Of a stretch of 13,453 nt of DNA, positions 1-5,570 are shown in pieces. Source of the stretch: JBIOWF01 sp044868295 (lineage in GTDB: Bacteria > Actinomycetota > Actinomycetes > Streptosporangiales > Streptosporangiaceae); NCBI GenBank assembly GCA_044868295.1, contig JBIOWF010000163.1:1-13453 (forward strand). The letters run 5' to 3'. A program made the translations under genes and the position numbers. Each line of letters begins with the position of its first letter. The stretch's first letter is position 1. Below the pieces are notes generated by a model. It ran no database searches, was not told where the DNA came from, and was given only the letters and a program-made list of their open reading frames with translations.

Positions 1-26
1 ATAAAACGCCTGTGGAGCCGGTGTAA
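1..26 (+). CDS. tnpB: C-terminal end of a TnpB-like RNA-guided nuclease (partial, cut by window start)
   Basis: Only the last seven whole codons are present, reading K-T-P-V-E-P-V then TAA at 24-26. A KTPVEP-type tail is common in IS200/IS605-family TnpB proteins as I remember them. Seven residues alone prove nothing. The call rests on what follows immediately: a structured, non-coding stretch ending in a typical TnpB-associated right end (to about 127). TnpB is an RNA-guided DNA nuclease, ancestral to Cas12, whose omega-RNA is encoded by the 3' end of its own gene and the element's right end. The rest of the gene lies outside the window, so whether it is intact cannot be judged. Confidence 0.55.
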
Positions 27-127
27 GACCTCAAAGGCGAAAGCCCGGCGGGCAACTGGCTGTGAAGCAGGAAACCCGACCCGTGAGGGTTGGAATCCCC
101 CGGATTTATCCGTGGGGAGGATGTCAA
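1..127 (+). mobile_element. Right end of an IS200/IS605 (IS1341-like) element
   Basis: The right boundary is placed after the tail GATGTCAA at 120-127, because recognisable coding sequence of an unrelated gene starts at about 131 in a frame whose preceding codon is a TAG. Elements of this group have no inverted terminal repeats and make no target duplication. The boundary is therefore judged from the hairpin-plus-tail motif and the interrupted host gene, with an uncertainty of a few bases. The left end and any tnpA are outside the window. Confidence 0.6.
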
Positions 128-130
128 TAG

Positions 131-400
131 CCCGTCCTCATAGCCCTGATGCAATGGGGCGACAAGTATCTCTGCGAGCCAGATGGGCCACCTGTCATTG
201 TTCGCCACCATGCCGGGCCCGACGAATCTGACTGCGAGGAGCCGGTGCGTGTGATGATCGAGTGCGCCGGCGGGCACGCCCCGCTCCACACCCGAACTCT
301 CCGGCGGACCCCGGGCCCAGGTGCCCGAACCGCCAAGCCCTCTGAATGGTCCGCTGCAGATCGACCCGACCGAACGCTCACCCGTCGCGACCCTGCTTGA
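131..400 (+). pseudogene. 3' remnant of an HxlR-family transcriptional regulator gene, interrupted by the TnpB element
   Basis: The reading frame from 131 to the TGA at 398-400 begins PVLIALMQWGDKYL, then continues with a DGPP-V-VRHH segment, two cysteines, a G-GH motif, and a GPGA tail. HxlR-type winged-helix regulators typically have an L-PVL-ALMQWGD segment after the wing, and many carry a Cys- and His-containing C-terminal extension ending in PGPGA. The N-terminal winged helix is missing: upstream the frame meets a TAG at 128-130, exactly at the boundary of the mobile element. An ATG at 149 could start an 83-residue peptide, but it would have no DNA-binding domain and there is no good ribosome binding site. 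I read this as a gene split by transposition. The 5' half may still exist left of the element. The family call comes from motif memory, not a search. Confidence 0.6.
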
Positions 401-445
401 TGCCATCGCAGGTGAGATTTCGCCTGTCTGAGATCGAATGTTCGT

Positions 446-469
446 GGAATGTCACCTAGATCGACCGTC
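446..469 (+). promoter_or_regulatory. Possible ECF-type promoter of the sigma factor operon
   Basis: GGAAT at 446-450 and CGTC at 466-469 are 15 bp apart. This resembles the GGAAC / CGTC-CGTT pattern with 16-17 bp spacing used by many ECF sigma factors. It lies about 45 bp before the start codon of an ECF sigma gene, where an autoregulated promoter would be expected. The spacer is slightly short and the match is only moderate. Confidence 0.3.
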
Positions 470-513
470 CAGACAGTAGTTCACGGTGAGAGCGGTCTGG
501 ACTGGAGGACGAG

Positions 514-1011
514 ATGGCGGATGGGTTCGCCGAATACGTCAGGCACCGGCATGGGCGATTGTGCCGTACGGCATATCTGCTCACCCGGGACTGGGCGGCG
601 GCGGAGGATCTGGTGCAGGCCTCGCTGGTCAAAGCGTGGGCAGTGTGGCGCAGGATCGAGGGCGATCCCGACCCCTATGTGTACCGGATCATCGTCAACA
701 CGCACGCCTCCTGGTGGCGGCGACGCTGGCGGGGCGAGGTGCCCACAGAGGTGATGCCGGATGGCCCCGCGGAGCAGGACTTCACGGAGACGGCCGCCGA
801 CCGCGAGGCGCTGTGGGCGGCGACCGGTGCCCTGCCGAAACGGCAGCGCGCGATGGTCGTCCTGCATTACTTCGAAGATCTGAGCCACCAGCAGGTGGCC
901 GACGCTCTCGGATGCTCGCTCGGGGCGGTGAAGAAGCAGCTCAGCAGGGCGCTGGCGCGACTTCGTGTGGATCCGGCACTGCACGACCTGAAACTGGAGG
1001 CGATCAAATGA
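514..1011 (+). CDS. SigE-family ECF RNA polymerase sigma factor
   Basis: The 165-residue protein has the usual two-domain ECF layout. Region 2 lies at about residues 4-70 (RHRHGRLCRTAYLLT, then AAAEDLVQASLVKAW, then DPYVYRIIVNTHASWWRRRW). Region 4 lies at about 105-160 (LPKRQRAMVVLHYFEDLS and a helix-turn-helix, GCSLGAVKKQLSRALARLR). The pattern is that of the actinobacterial SigE-type family (TIGR02983-like). It would direct RNA polymerase to a small set of extracytoplasmic-stress promoters. The start at 514 is backed by GGAGG at 504-508, five bases before the ATG. The stop overlaps the next gene's start as ATGA, so the pair is translationally coupled and the partner is probably its anti-sigma factor. 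There is no sign of damage. Confidence 0.93.
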   Translation: MADGFAEYVRHRHGRLCRTAYLLTRDWAAAEDLVQASLVKAWAVWRRIEGDPDPYVYRIIVNTHASWWRRRWRGEVPTEVMPDGPAEQDFTETAADREALWAATGALPKRQRAMVVLHYFEDLSHQQVADALGCSLGAVKKQLSRALARLRVDPALHDLKLEAIK

Positions 1012-1805
1012 CTCAGTACACCGAGAACGATCTGCGTGCGGTGTTCGCCGAGCACAGCGGTGCCGGCCCCGTACGGCCTCCCCGCTTGGAAGAGATCATG
1101 CGGCGGGGACGCAGGATGCGTCTCCGCCGGCGAGTCGCGGCGGGTGCGGCGCTGGCGGGGGCCGCTGTAGCAGCTGTCGGCGTGGTCGACGCCATCCTGC
1201 CCAAGCTGAACGCGAACGCGCCCGCATCGGTCATGGGGTCGTCGGCACGGATGGTGACCGGCGCCGAACTCCCCGAGACAGTCAGTGGGAGCGGGGGGAA
1301 ACTGTCATTGATCCACTCGGAGACCCACCGGACCATGGGTAAGCGAGTGACGGTGACCTTCAGGCCGACCAGCGTGACCACTGGCTACTCCATCCGATGC
1401 GCTGACCCGAAGGTCTGGGTGCTGGTGCGGTCGGTGGACGGAATGGAGACCGACTTCGGCCGATGTGGCGTGCGAACGGGAGAAGGTCTCGACAGCCAGC
1501 ACGATGAGAAGTCCGTCGCGCCAGGCTGGCTTCAGAGACCACAGACCCTGGAGATCTGGGTGTTCCCCTCCGACGCGCCCATCGCCGAGGGACCATGGAA
1601 GAGCGACGGCACACCCAACCCCGACGTCTCGATGGACCGCCCCTACGACGGCTGCAAAACCGCGAACCGGAAGAAGGGCACCTGCGACGGCAAGTTCGTC
1701 CAGGACGGCATCGAAAAGCGGCCCGAGCGGGTCGCGGCCAAGGTCGGCTCCCGGACGGGCGCCCCATGGTCGGTCGGAATCTACGACAAGCCCACCGGCT
1801 CCTGA
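1008..1805 (+). CDS. Single-pass membrane protein, putative anti-sigma factor for the adjacent ECF sigma
   Basis: This 265-residue protein starts inside the stop codon of the sigma gene (ATGA overlap at 1008-1011), a classic sigma/anti-sigma arrangement. Residues 1-42 are a cytoplasmic, Arg-rich tail (LEEIMRRGRRMRLRRR). Residues 43-62 form an Ala/Val/Gly-rich membrane segment. The remaining 200 residues would be outside the cell. The outer part has only four cysteines (about 131, 153, 216 and 226), which could form two disulfides. No HxxxCxxC zinc-finger anti-sigma motif is visible, so the cytoplasmic part is not a standard ZAS domain. The role as anti-sigma is inferred from position and topology, which fits the SigE-family operons I know. 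The outer domain is not recognised. Confidence 0.8.
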   Translation: MTQYTENDLRAVFAEHSGAGPVRPPRLEEIMRRGRRMRLRRRVAAGAALAGAAVAAVGVVDAILPKLNANAPASVMGSSARMVTGAELPETVSGSGGKLSLIHSETHRTMGKRVTVTFRPTSVTTGYSIRCADPKVWVLVRSVDGMETDFGRCGVRTGEGLDSQHDEKSVAPGWLQRPQTLEIWVFPSDAPIAEGPWKSDGTPNPDVSMDRPYDGCKTANRKKGTCDGKFVQDGIEKRPERVAAKVGSRTGAPWSVGIYDKPTGS

Positions 1806-1840
1806 CCCGTACCGGCCAGGACACCGCCACCCGCCCCTAG

Positions 1841-1887
1841 CTAGAGCGGGTCCTGGCCGTGAGACGACATGCGAGCCCGCTCTCAGC
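1841..1887 (+). terminator. Inverted repeat downstream of the sigma operon, possible terminator
   Basis: AGAGCGGG at 1844-1851 and CCCGCTCT at 1876-1883 are perfect complements. The pairing extends by GCT/AGC with one bulged C. The loop is 24 nt and no T-run follows, so factor-independent termination would be weak. A second small palindrome (TGGCCA-GA-TGGCCA, 1896-1909) follows. The rest of the gap from 1806 to 2016 shows nothing further that I can name. Confidence 0.3.
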
Positions 1888-2016
1888 GAATTCGGTGGCC
1901 AGATGGCCAGGCGGTGGCGAGGGTTTCTTTCTGGTCCAGCGAAAGCCCCACTAAGTCGGCTCACAGTCACTGCTCATTGTCAATGCCCGACTCGGAGAGG
2001 TGCGCGGCACCCACGC

Positions 2017-2022
2017 TAGGAT
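2017..2022 (+). promoter_or_regulatory. -10 element for a leaderless transcript of the truncated unknown gene
   Basis: TAGGAT (TANNNT form) ends seven bases before the ATG at 2030, which would place the transcript start at the start codon. No Shine-Dalgarno lies between them, and no convincing -35 hexamer was seen. Confidence 0.4.
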
Positions 2023-2029
2023 TTCGGAA

Positions 2030-2424
2030 ATGACGCTCGAGGATCAGCTGAGTGCACTTGCCGAAATCGGACTCGCCCTTGCGCCTGGCAGGAGCGTTGC
2101 GGACCTATTGCACTTGTTTCCGCGCGAAGCCTATGAGCACGAGCCGTTTGAGCTCCTGCTATTCGTAATGGGCATCGAAGTCGAGGCCGAGCCGTGGGGG
2201 CGTAGGTTCAGCGATCGTGTGTGGAACTTCGACTCGGAATGCGTCGATGGTCCCGGCTCCTACGTCAAGATCGCCAATCACCTCGGCCGGGTATCCGGTC
2301 GGCCGGACGCGCTGACCGATCTGCGTGACCATGTCGACTTCGAAACCGGGAAGGCCTGGATGGAATATAAGGTCGGCGATCGCCGACAGCACTGGGACAT
2401 CGAGATCGTCGACGACTGGGCCGC
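2030..2424 (+). pseudogene. Truncated gene of unknown function (front part only)
   Basis: From ATG 2030 the frame encodes about 130 sensible residues: MTLEDQLSALAEIGLALAPG, then an F-R-AYEHEPFELLLFVMGIEVE segment, WGRRFSDRVWNFDSECVDG, a stretch ending DLRDHVDF, and WDIEIVDDWA. I recall similar proteins of roughly 190-200 residues in actinomycetes that continue past the DDWA-like motif, but no function is known to me. Here the sequence changes character at about 2420. The frame runs on to a TGA at 2510-2512, but those last 29 residues are only an out-of-frame reading of an ABC-F gene. I conclude that the 3' end was lost by a deletion that fused it to that gene. The protein is rich in acidic and aromatic residues, with no signal peptide or membrane segment. 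It might still be expressed as a truncated product. Confidence 0.6.
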
Positions 2425-3110
2425 CGGAGCTCGCTCCGAAGGACCAGCTCATCAGCATGCGGCTCAGGGGCGGCCGCACCGGCAAGCGAGCACTGATCTG
2501 CGAGACCCTTGAGCTGACCGGCCTCATGAAGCCGTTCGATCTGGAGATCTGGTACGGCGAGCGCGTCGCCGTACTCGGCTCGAACGGGTCAGGGAAGTCG
2601 CACTTCCTGCGGCTCGTCGCGGGCGAGGGCGTCCGGCACACGGGTGTTGCCCGGCTGGGCGCGCGGGTGGTTCCCGGACACTTCACCCAGACCCACTCCC
2701 GCCCGGAGCTCCAGGGACGGACGCCCTGCGAGATCGTCATGACCGAGCACGCCAGGCTCAAGAACGAGGCCATGAAGGCGCTCGCCCGCTACGAGCTCGC
2801 CGGAGGCATCGCCGAGCAGCGGTTCGAGACATTGTCGGGAGGCCAGCAGGCGCGGCTGCAGATCCTGCTGCTGGAGCTGTCCGGCGCCACGCTGCTGCTG
2901 CTCGACGAGCCGACCGACAACCTCGATCTGGCCAGTGCCGAGGCGCTGCAGGACGGGCTCGACGCCTTCGACGGCACGGTGATGGCGGTGACCCACGATC
3001 GTTGGTTCGCCGCTGACTTCGACCGATATCTGGTCTTCGGCGCCGACGGCCAGGTGTACGAGTCGCCCGAGCCGGTATGGCATGAGGGCCGGGTGGCTCG
3101 TCGGCGGTAG
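2418..3110 (+). pseudogene. C-terminal half of an ABC-F family ATP-binding protein (5'-truncated)
   Basis: From about PPELAPKDQLISMRL (2421 onward) to the TAG at 3108-3110 the frame encodes one complete ATP-binding cassette: Walker A GSNGSGKSH (about 2578-2604), signature LSGGQQAR (about 2833-2856), Walker B LLLLDEPTDNLD (about 2890-2925) and the H-loop VTHDRW (about 2991-3008). ABC-F proteins, which act on the ribosome in translation rescue or antibiotic resistance, carry two cassettes in about 500-550 residues with an interdomain linker. Here the first cassette and linker are absent. The bases directly upstream belong to a different gene in another frame, so the upstream in-frame ATG at 2325 is not natural. 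The first plausible internal start is ATG 2457, with only a poorly spaced AAGGA. The conserved motifs look unspoiled, which suggests a recent deletion. A working single-cassette protein cannot be excluded. Confidence 0.75.
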
Positions 3111-3191
3111 ACGCGTCAAGACCATAAAGAGTTCGTACGGCTTGCGCGTGTCACCGCGATGGGCGTCCCATTAGCGGGTTATGACGGCCAA

Positions 3192-3983
3192 GTGACGCAG
3201 CGTAGCAGAATGACGACAGCACTCGCCCTTGTGATATTGGCGGCCACGGGGTGTGGGAGCGACGACAAGCCGGCCCAGCTCCATCCGCTCTCGCTGAGGG
3301 AGCAGAGTTACTCGATCACGAAGTCGGGTGACGGCTATGTCGTGAACTGGGCGGGCGTGCTGGCCAACGCCAACCGCTGGCACTTCGGTGAGAACACGGT
3401 CGCACTGATCAGCGCGGTGGACGCCCAGGGCAAGCAGGTCGTCAACATGGAGCAGCCGCTCGACGCGATCCCGCCCGCGGCCTCGCTGGCGTTCACCGGC
3501 GAGGCGACGGCGAGCACCGAGCCGACCCAGGTGAAGATCGGCTACAAGTCGGCGACCTGGCACGAGGCCGCGCGGATTCCGTCGGCGTTCAAGCCGTTCC
3601 CGCTCTCCCAGGTGGCGACGGAAAAGCTGGAGACGGGCTCCTACCTCGTCACCGGCTATGTGTCCGACCCGTTCCAGAAGGCGGCGGGCAGCCTGGTGGT
3701 GACCGCACTGCTGAGGGACGACAAGGGCAAACTGGTGGGCGGCGGCTCCGCCTTCGTGGATGACGTCCGCACCGGCGCGAACCGGCGGTTCATCATCACC
3801 GCGGAAGGCGTCCGCGGTCGTGTGGCCGAGACGGAGACGTTCGCGAGGACGTGGGGCTCGACCGCGAAGCCGTACGAGGATCTCGCGCTGGGCGGGGCGA
3901 TCCCGATCAACACGGTCAAGCCGACCGTCGAGCCGTTCGTCAAGGATCGCGGTTATCAAACGCCGACCGATCGACGACCATGA
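3192..3983 (+). CDS. Secreted lipoprotein of unknown function, possible FxLYD-like repeats
   Basis: With a GTG start at 3192 the protein has 263 residues. It opens with MTQRSR, then a hydrophobic stretch (residues 7-19) and a lipobox-like AATGC ending at Cys21, followed by GSDDKP. This is a lipoprotein signal with the usual arginines in the n-region; the -3 residue is Ala rather than the preferred Leu. ATG 3159 and ATG 3210 are alternative starts: the first adds residues before the signal, the second removes its arginines. The mature part seems to hold two similar beta-rich units (about residues 50-108 and 150-208), each with a VxG/NWAG strand, a D-x-G-K turn and a late strand. This resembles FxLYD or Ig-like folds in cell-surface proteins, which is an inference. 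The stop overlaps an in-frame ATG of the next gene's frame (ATGA, 3980-3983), but that gene probably starts later. Substrate and role are unknown. Confidence 0.75.
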   Translation: MTQRSRMTTALALVILAATGCGSDDKPAQLHPLSLREQSYSITKSGDGYVVNWAGVLANANRWHFGENTVALISAVDAQGKQVVNMEQPLDAIPPAASLAFTGEATASTEPTQVKIGYKSATWHEAARIPSAFKPFPLSQVATEKLETGSYLVTGYVSDPFQKAAGSLVVTALLRDDKGKLVGGGSAFVDDVRTGANRRFIITAEGVRGRVAETETFARTWGSTAKPYEDLALGGAIPINTVKPTVEPFVKDRGYQTPTDRRP

Positions 3984-4054
3984 GCGGCCCGGTGACGGTT
4001 CCCGTGCCGAGAATCGGGGTGGACCCGCTCTGGATCTTGAAATCGGGTGCGGGT

Positions 4055-4060
4055 TACGGT
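4055..4060 (+). promoter_or_regulatory. -10 element for a leaderless transcript of the reductase gene
   Basis: TACGGT ends six bases before ATG 4067, placing the transcript start at the start codon. TGGATC at 4031-4036, 18 bp upstream, could be a weak -35. There is no Shine-Dalgarno before the ATG. Confidence 0.45.
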
Positions 4061-4066
4061 ACGGGC

Positions 4067-5167
4067 ATGACCACCCCCCGGATCGTGCTGTTCGGAGCCA
4101 CCGGATTCACTGGCAGGCTCACTGCCCAGGCCCTTCTCATGCGTGGTGCCCTCCCGCTGCTCGTGGGCCGTGACCAGGTCAAGCTTGACGCGCTCGTCGC
4201 GTCACTTCCCGTCGAGCTGACGACGGCCGTCGCCGACGCGACCCGTCCCGATTCGGTGTCCCGGATTCTCGGCCCCGGTGACGTCCTGATCTCGACCGTC
4301 GGCCCCTTCGTCCGCTGGGGCGAGGCGGCGGTCACCGCCGCGACGGAGGCCGGCGCCGTTTATCTCGACTCCAACGGCGAGCCTCCGTTCATCAAACGGA
4401 TCTTCCAGCGGTACGGCCCCGCCGCCGCCACCCGCGGAGCCGCTCTGATCACCGCCTTCGGTTATGACTACGTGCCGGGGAACCTCGCCGCCGCGCTGGC
4501 CATGCGAAAGGCCGGATCAGAGGCGGTACGCGTGGACATCGGATACTTCGTCCGCGGCAACATGGCCCGGCGGGCGAGCGCGGGCACTCGGGCCTCCGCG
4601 CTCGGCATCGTTCTTGAGCCCATGTACGGCTACCGCGACGGCCGCATCGTCCGCGAGCAGGGCCGTACCCGCCTGTTCAGCGTGGGCGGGCGGCGTCGCC
4701 ACGGCATCTCGCTCGGAGCCTCGGAGCATTTCGCGCTTCCCCGGGCCTATCCCCGGCTACGCGAGGTCAACGTGTACCTCGGCTGGCTGGGCGGCCTGAC
4801 CAGGGCGGCCGGTGTTCTCGCCCGGGCGACGCCGGTGCTCGCCGCCCTGCCGGGGGCCAGGCGGGTGACCGAGGCGATGGCGGATCGGGCGATCCGGTCG
4901 GGCAACCGGGGCCAGCCCGCCGATCCGGCGGTCTCCTCGCAGACCGTCGCGGAGGCCTATGACGCGAAGGGTGAACTGCTGGCCACCGTGCAGCTCGACG
5001 GAGGAGATCCGTACGACTTCACCGCTCGAATCCTGGCCTGGGCGGGCACGACCGCCCTTACCGACGGAGTGGGCGGCATCGGCGCCCTCGGCCCTGTGGA
5101 CGCGTTCGGGCCGGACGCCCTCGCCCAGGGCTGTGTCGAGGCCGGGCTGCAGGTGTCGACGGTCTGA
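4067..5167 (+). CDS. Saccharopine dehydrogenase-like NAD(P)-binding protein (trans-acting enoyl reductase type)
   Basis: The 366-residue protein begins MTTPRIVLFGATGFTGRLTAQ, a Rossmann beta-alpha-beta with G10-x2-G13-x2-G16. It continues with VGRD (a motif often found in NADP-binding members), VLISTVGPFVRWGEAAVTAA, Y-DSNGEPPF and AFGYDYVPGNLAAALA. These are hallmarks of the saccharopine dehydrogenase NADP-binding family, which in actinomycetes includes the trans-acting enoyl reductases of lipid biosynthesis. The exact substrate cannot be read from sequence. The start at 4067 is preferred over the in-frame ATG at 3980, because the Rossmann motif follows directly and a -10 element sits six bases upstream. 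The 29 residues gained by the longer form look non-conserved. The last codons (GTGTCGACGGTC) look like the source of the repeat array that follows. Confidence 0.85.
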   Translation: MTTPRIVLFGATGFTGRLTAQALLMRGALPLLVGRDQVKLDALVASLPVELTTAVADATRPDSVSRILGPGDVLISTVGPFVRWGEAAVTAATEAGAVYLDSNGEPPFIKRIFQRYGPAAATRGAALITAFGYDYVPGNLAAALAMRKAGSEAVRVDIGYFVRGNMARRASAGTRASALGIVLEPMYGYRDGRIVREQGRTRLFSVGGRRRHGISLGASEHFALPRAYPRLREVNVYLGWLGGLTRAAGVLARATPVLAALPGARRVTEAMADRAIRSGNRGQPADPAVSSQTVAEAYDAKGELLATVQLDGGDPYDFTARILAWAGTTALTDGVGGIGALGPVDAFGPDALAQGCVEAGLQVSTV

Positions 5168-5330
5168 GCACGTTTCGTCGCCCTGAGCACGCGTCGACGG
5201 TCTGAGTACGTGTCGTCGGCTTGAGCACGCGTCGACGACGTGCGCAGGGTCGACGACGTGCGCAGGGTCGGCAGCGCAAGCCGGGTCGGCAGCGTGAGCG
5301 GAGCCGACGGTGTGAGCGGGTCGACAGCAT
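5153..5330 (+). repeat. Degenerate 18-19 bp tandem repeat array
   Basis: Starting in the 3' end of the reductase gene, about nine head-to-tail units follow. Four of 19 bp (5165, 5184, 5203, 5222) read like TGAGCACGCGTCGACGGTC. Five of 18 bp (5241, 5259, 5277, 5295, 5313) drift toward TGCGCAGGGTCGGCAGCG. Each 19-bp unit begins with the gene's TGA and ends with a variant of its last codons, so the array probably grew by duplicating the gene's tail. The 18-bp part could be read as hexapeptide repeats (open frame 5240-5506), but I see no start signal or conserved protein there. Confidence 0.75.
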
Positions 5331-5557
5331 CGATGTCATACATTCGTTTCGGCGGCATAAGTCGGTTGATAACCAAATTTGTCCTGGCGTGGGAACAAAA
5401 AGCCGCTGGCATGATTTCGATGGATAAATCATTTTCTAGCGGTGCGCAAGCCGTACAAGACTATAAAGCTGCATATGCATGCCGCGTTGCAAGAATGCAA
5501 CCGTGAGCGTCGGCACTATTTCTTAAGGTTCGGTAGAACTTGCAGTTGCCGAGCATT
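5331..5557. other. AT-rich intergenic region with a small inverted repeat
   Basis: This stretch is clearly poorer in G+C than its surroundings and has no convincing gene. It holds a TACAAGACTATAAAG box (about 5455-5469) that could be a -10 region, a palindromic GCATATGCATGC nearby, and a perfect inverted repeat GTTGCA-AGAA-TGCAAC at 5486-5501, about 70 bp before the next start codon. These could be a promoter and operator for the following gene. Nothing ties them to a known regulator. Confidence 0.35.
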
Positions 5558-5563
5558 TACTCT
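5558..5563 (+). promoter_or_regulatory. -10 element for a leaderless transcript of the sigma-like membrane protein gene
   Basis: TACTCT ends seven bases before ATG 5571 and no Shine-Dalgarno is present. At a 17-bp spacing the -35 position reads AGAACT, which is a weak match. Confidence 0.35.
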
Positions 5564-5570
5564 CGGTAAC

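Larger units (their letters stand above)
1..147 (+). ncRNA. omega-RNA (reRNA) scaffold and guide of a TnpB element
   Basis: After the presumed tnpB stop comes a chain of short hairpins: GCCC-GGC-GGGC at 43-53, ACCC-GTGA-GGGT around 80-90, and a long terminal hairpin at 97-117 (CCCC plus CGGA paired with TCCG and GGGG, with one bulged T at 113). This is followed by GGAGGATGTCAA ending near 127. That layout, a GC-rich hairpin and then a short conserved tail at the element boundary, is the known form of TnpB omega-RNA 3' ends. By the established model the roughly 16-20 nt just past the boundary (about 128-147) act as the guide. Here those bases belong to a broken HxlR-type gene, so the RNA would be programmed against an allele of that gene lacking the element. 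The 5' end of the scaffold is not defined and may lie outside the window. Activity is inferred. Confidence 0.68.

Noticed and set aside
149..400. Independent 83-residue gene from ATG 149
   Set aside because: The similarity to HxlR-type C-termini begins before this ATG and stops exactly at the mobile element boundary, so it is a gene remnant rather than a new gene.
481..984. 167-codon minus-strand frame opposite the ECF sigma gene
   Set aside because: The plus strand has a clear sigma factor with a ribosome binding site. The opposite frame shows no motif and is a shadow.
3980..5167. Start of the reductase at ATG 3980, overlapping the lipoprotein stop
   Set aside because: The ATGA overlap is attractive, but the extra 29 residues look unconserved. 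The Rossmann motif begins right after ATG 4067, which has its own -10 element.
5165..5330. CRISPR-like array
   Set aside because: Units are 18-19 bp, joined head to tail with no unique spacers, and no cas gene is in the window.
5240..5506. Small protein with hexapeptide repeats read from the tandem array
   Set aside because: The repeat is only a consequence of 18-bp units being divisible by three. There is no ribosome binding site, and the frame runs into the AT-rich promoter region.
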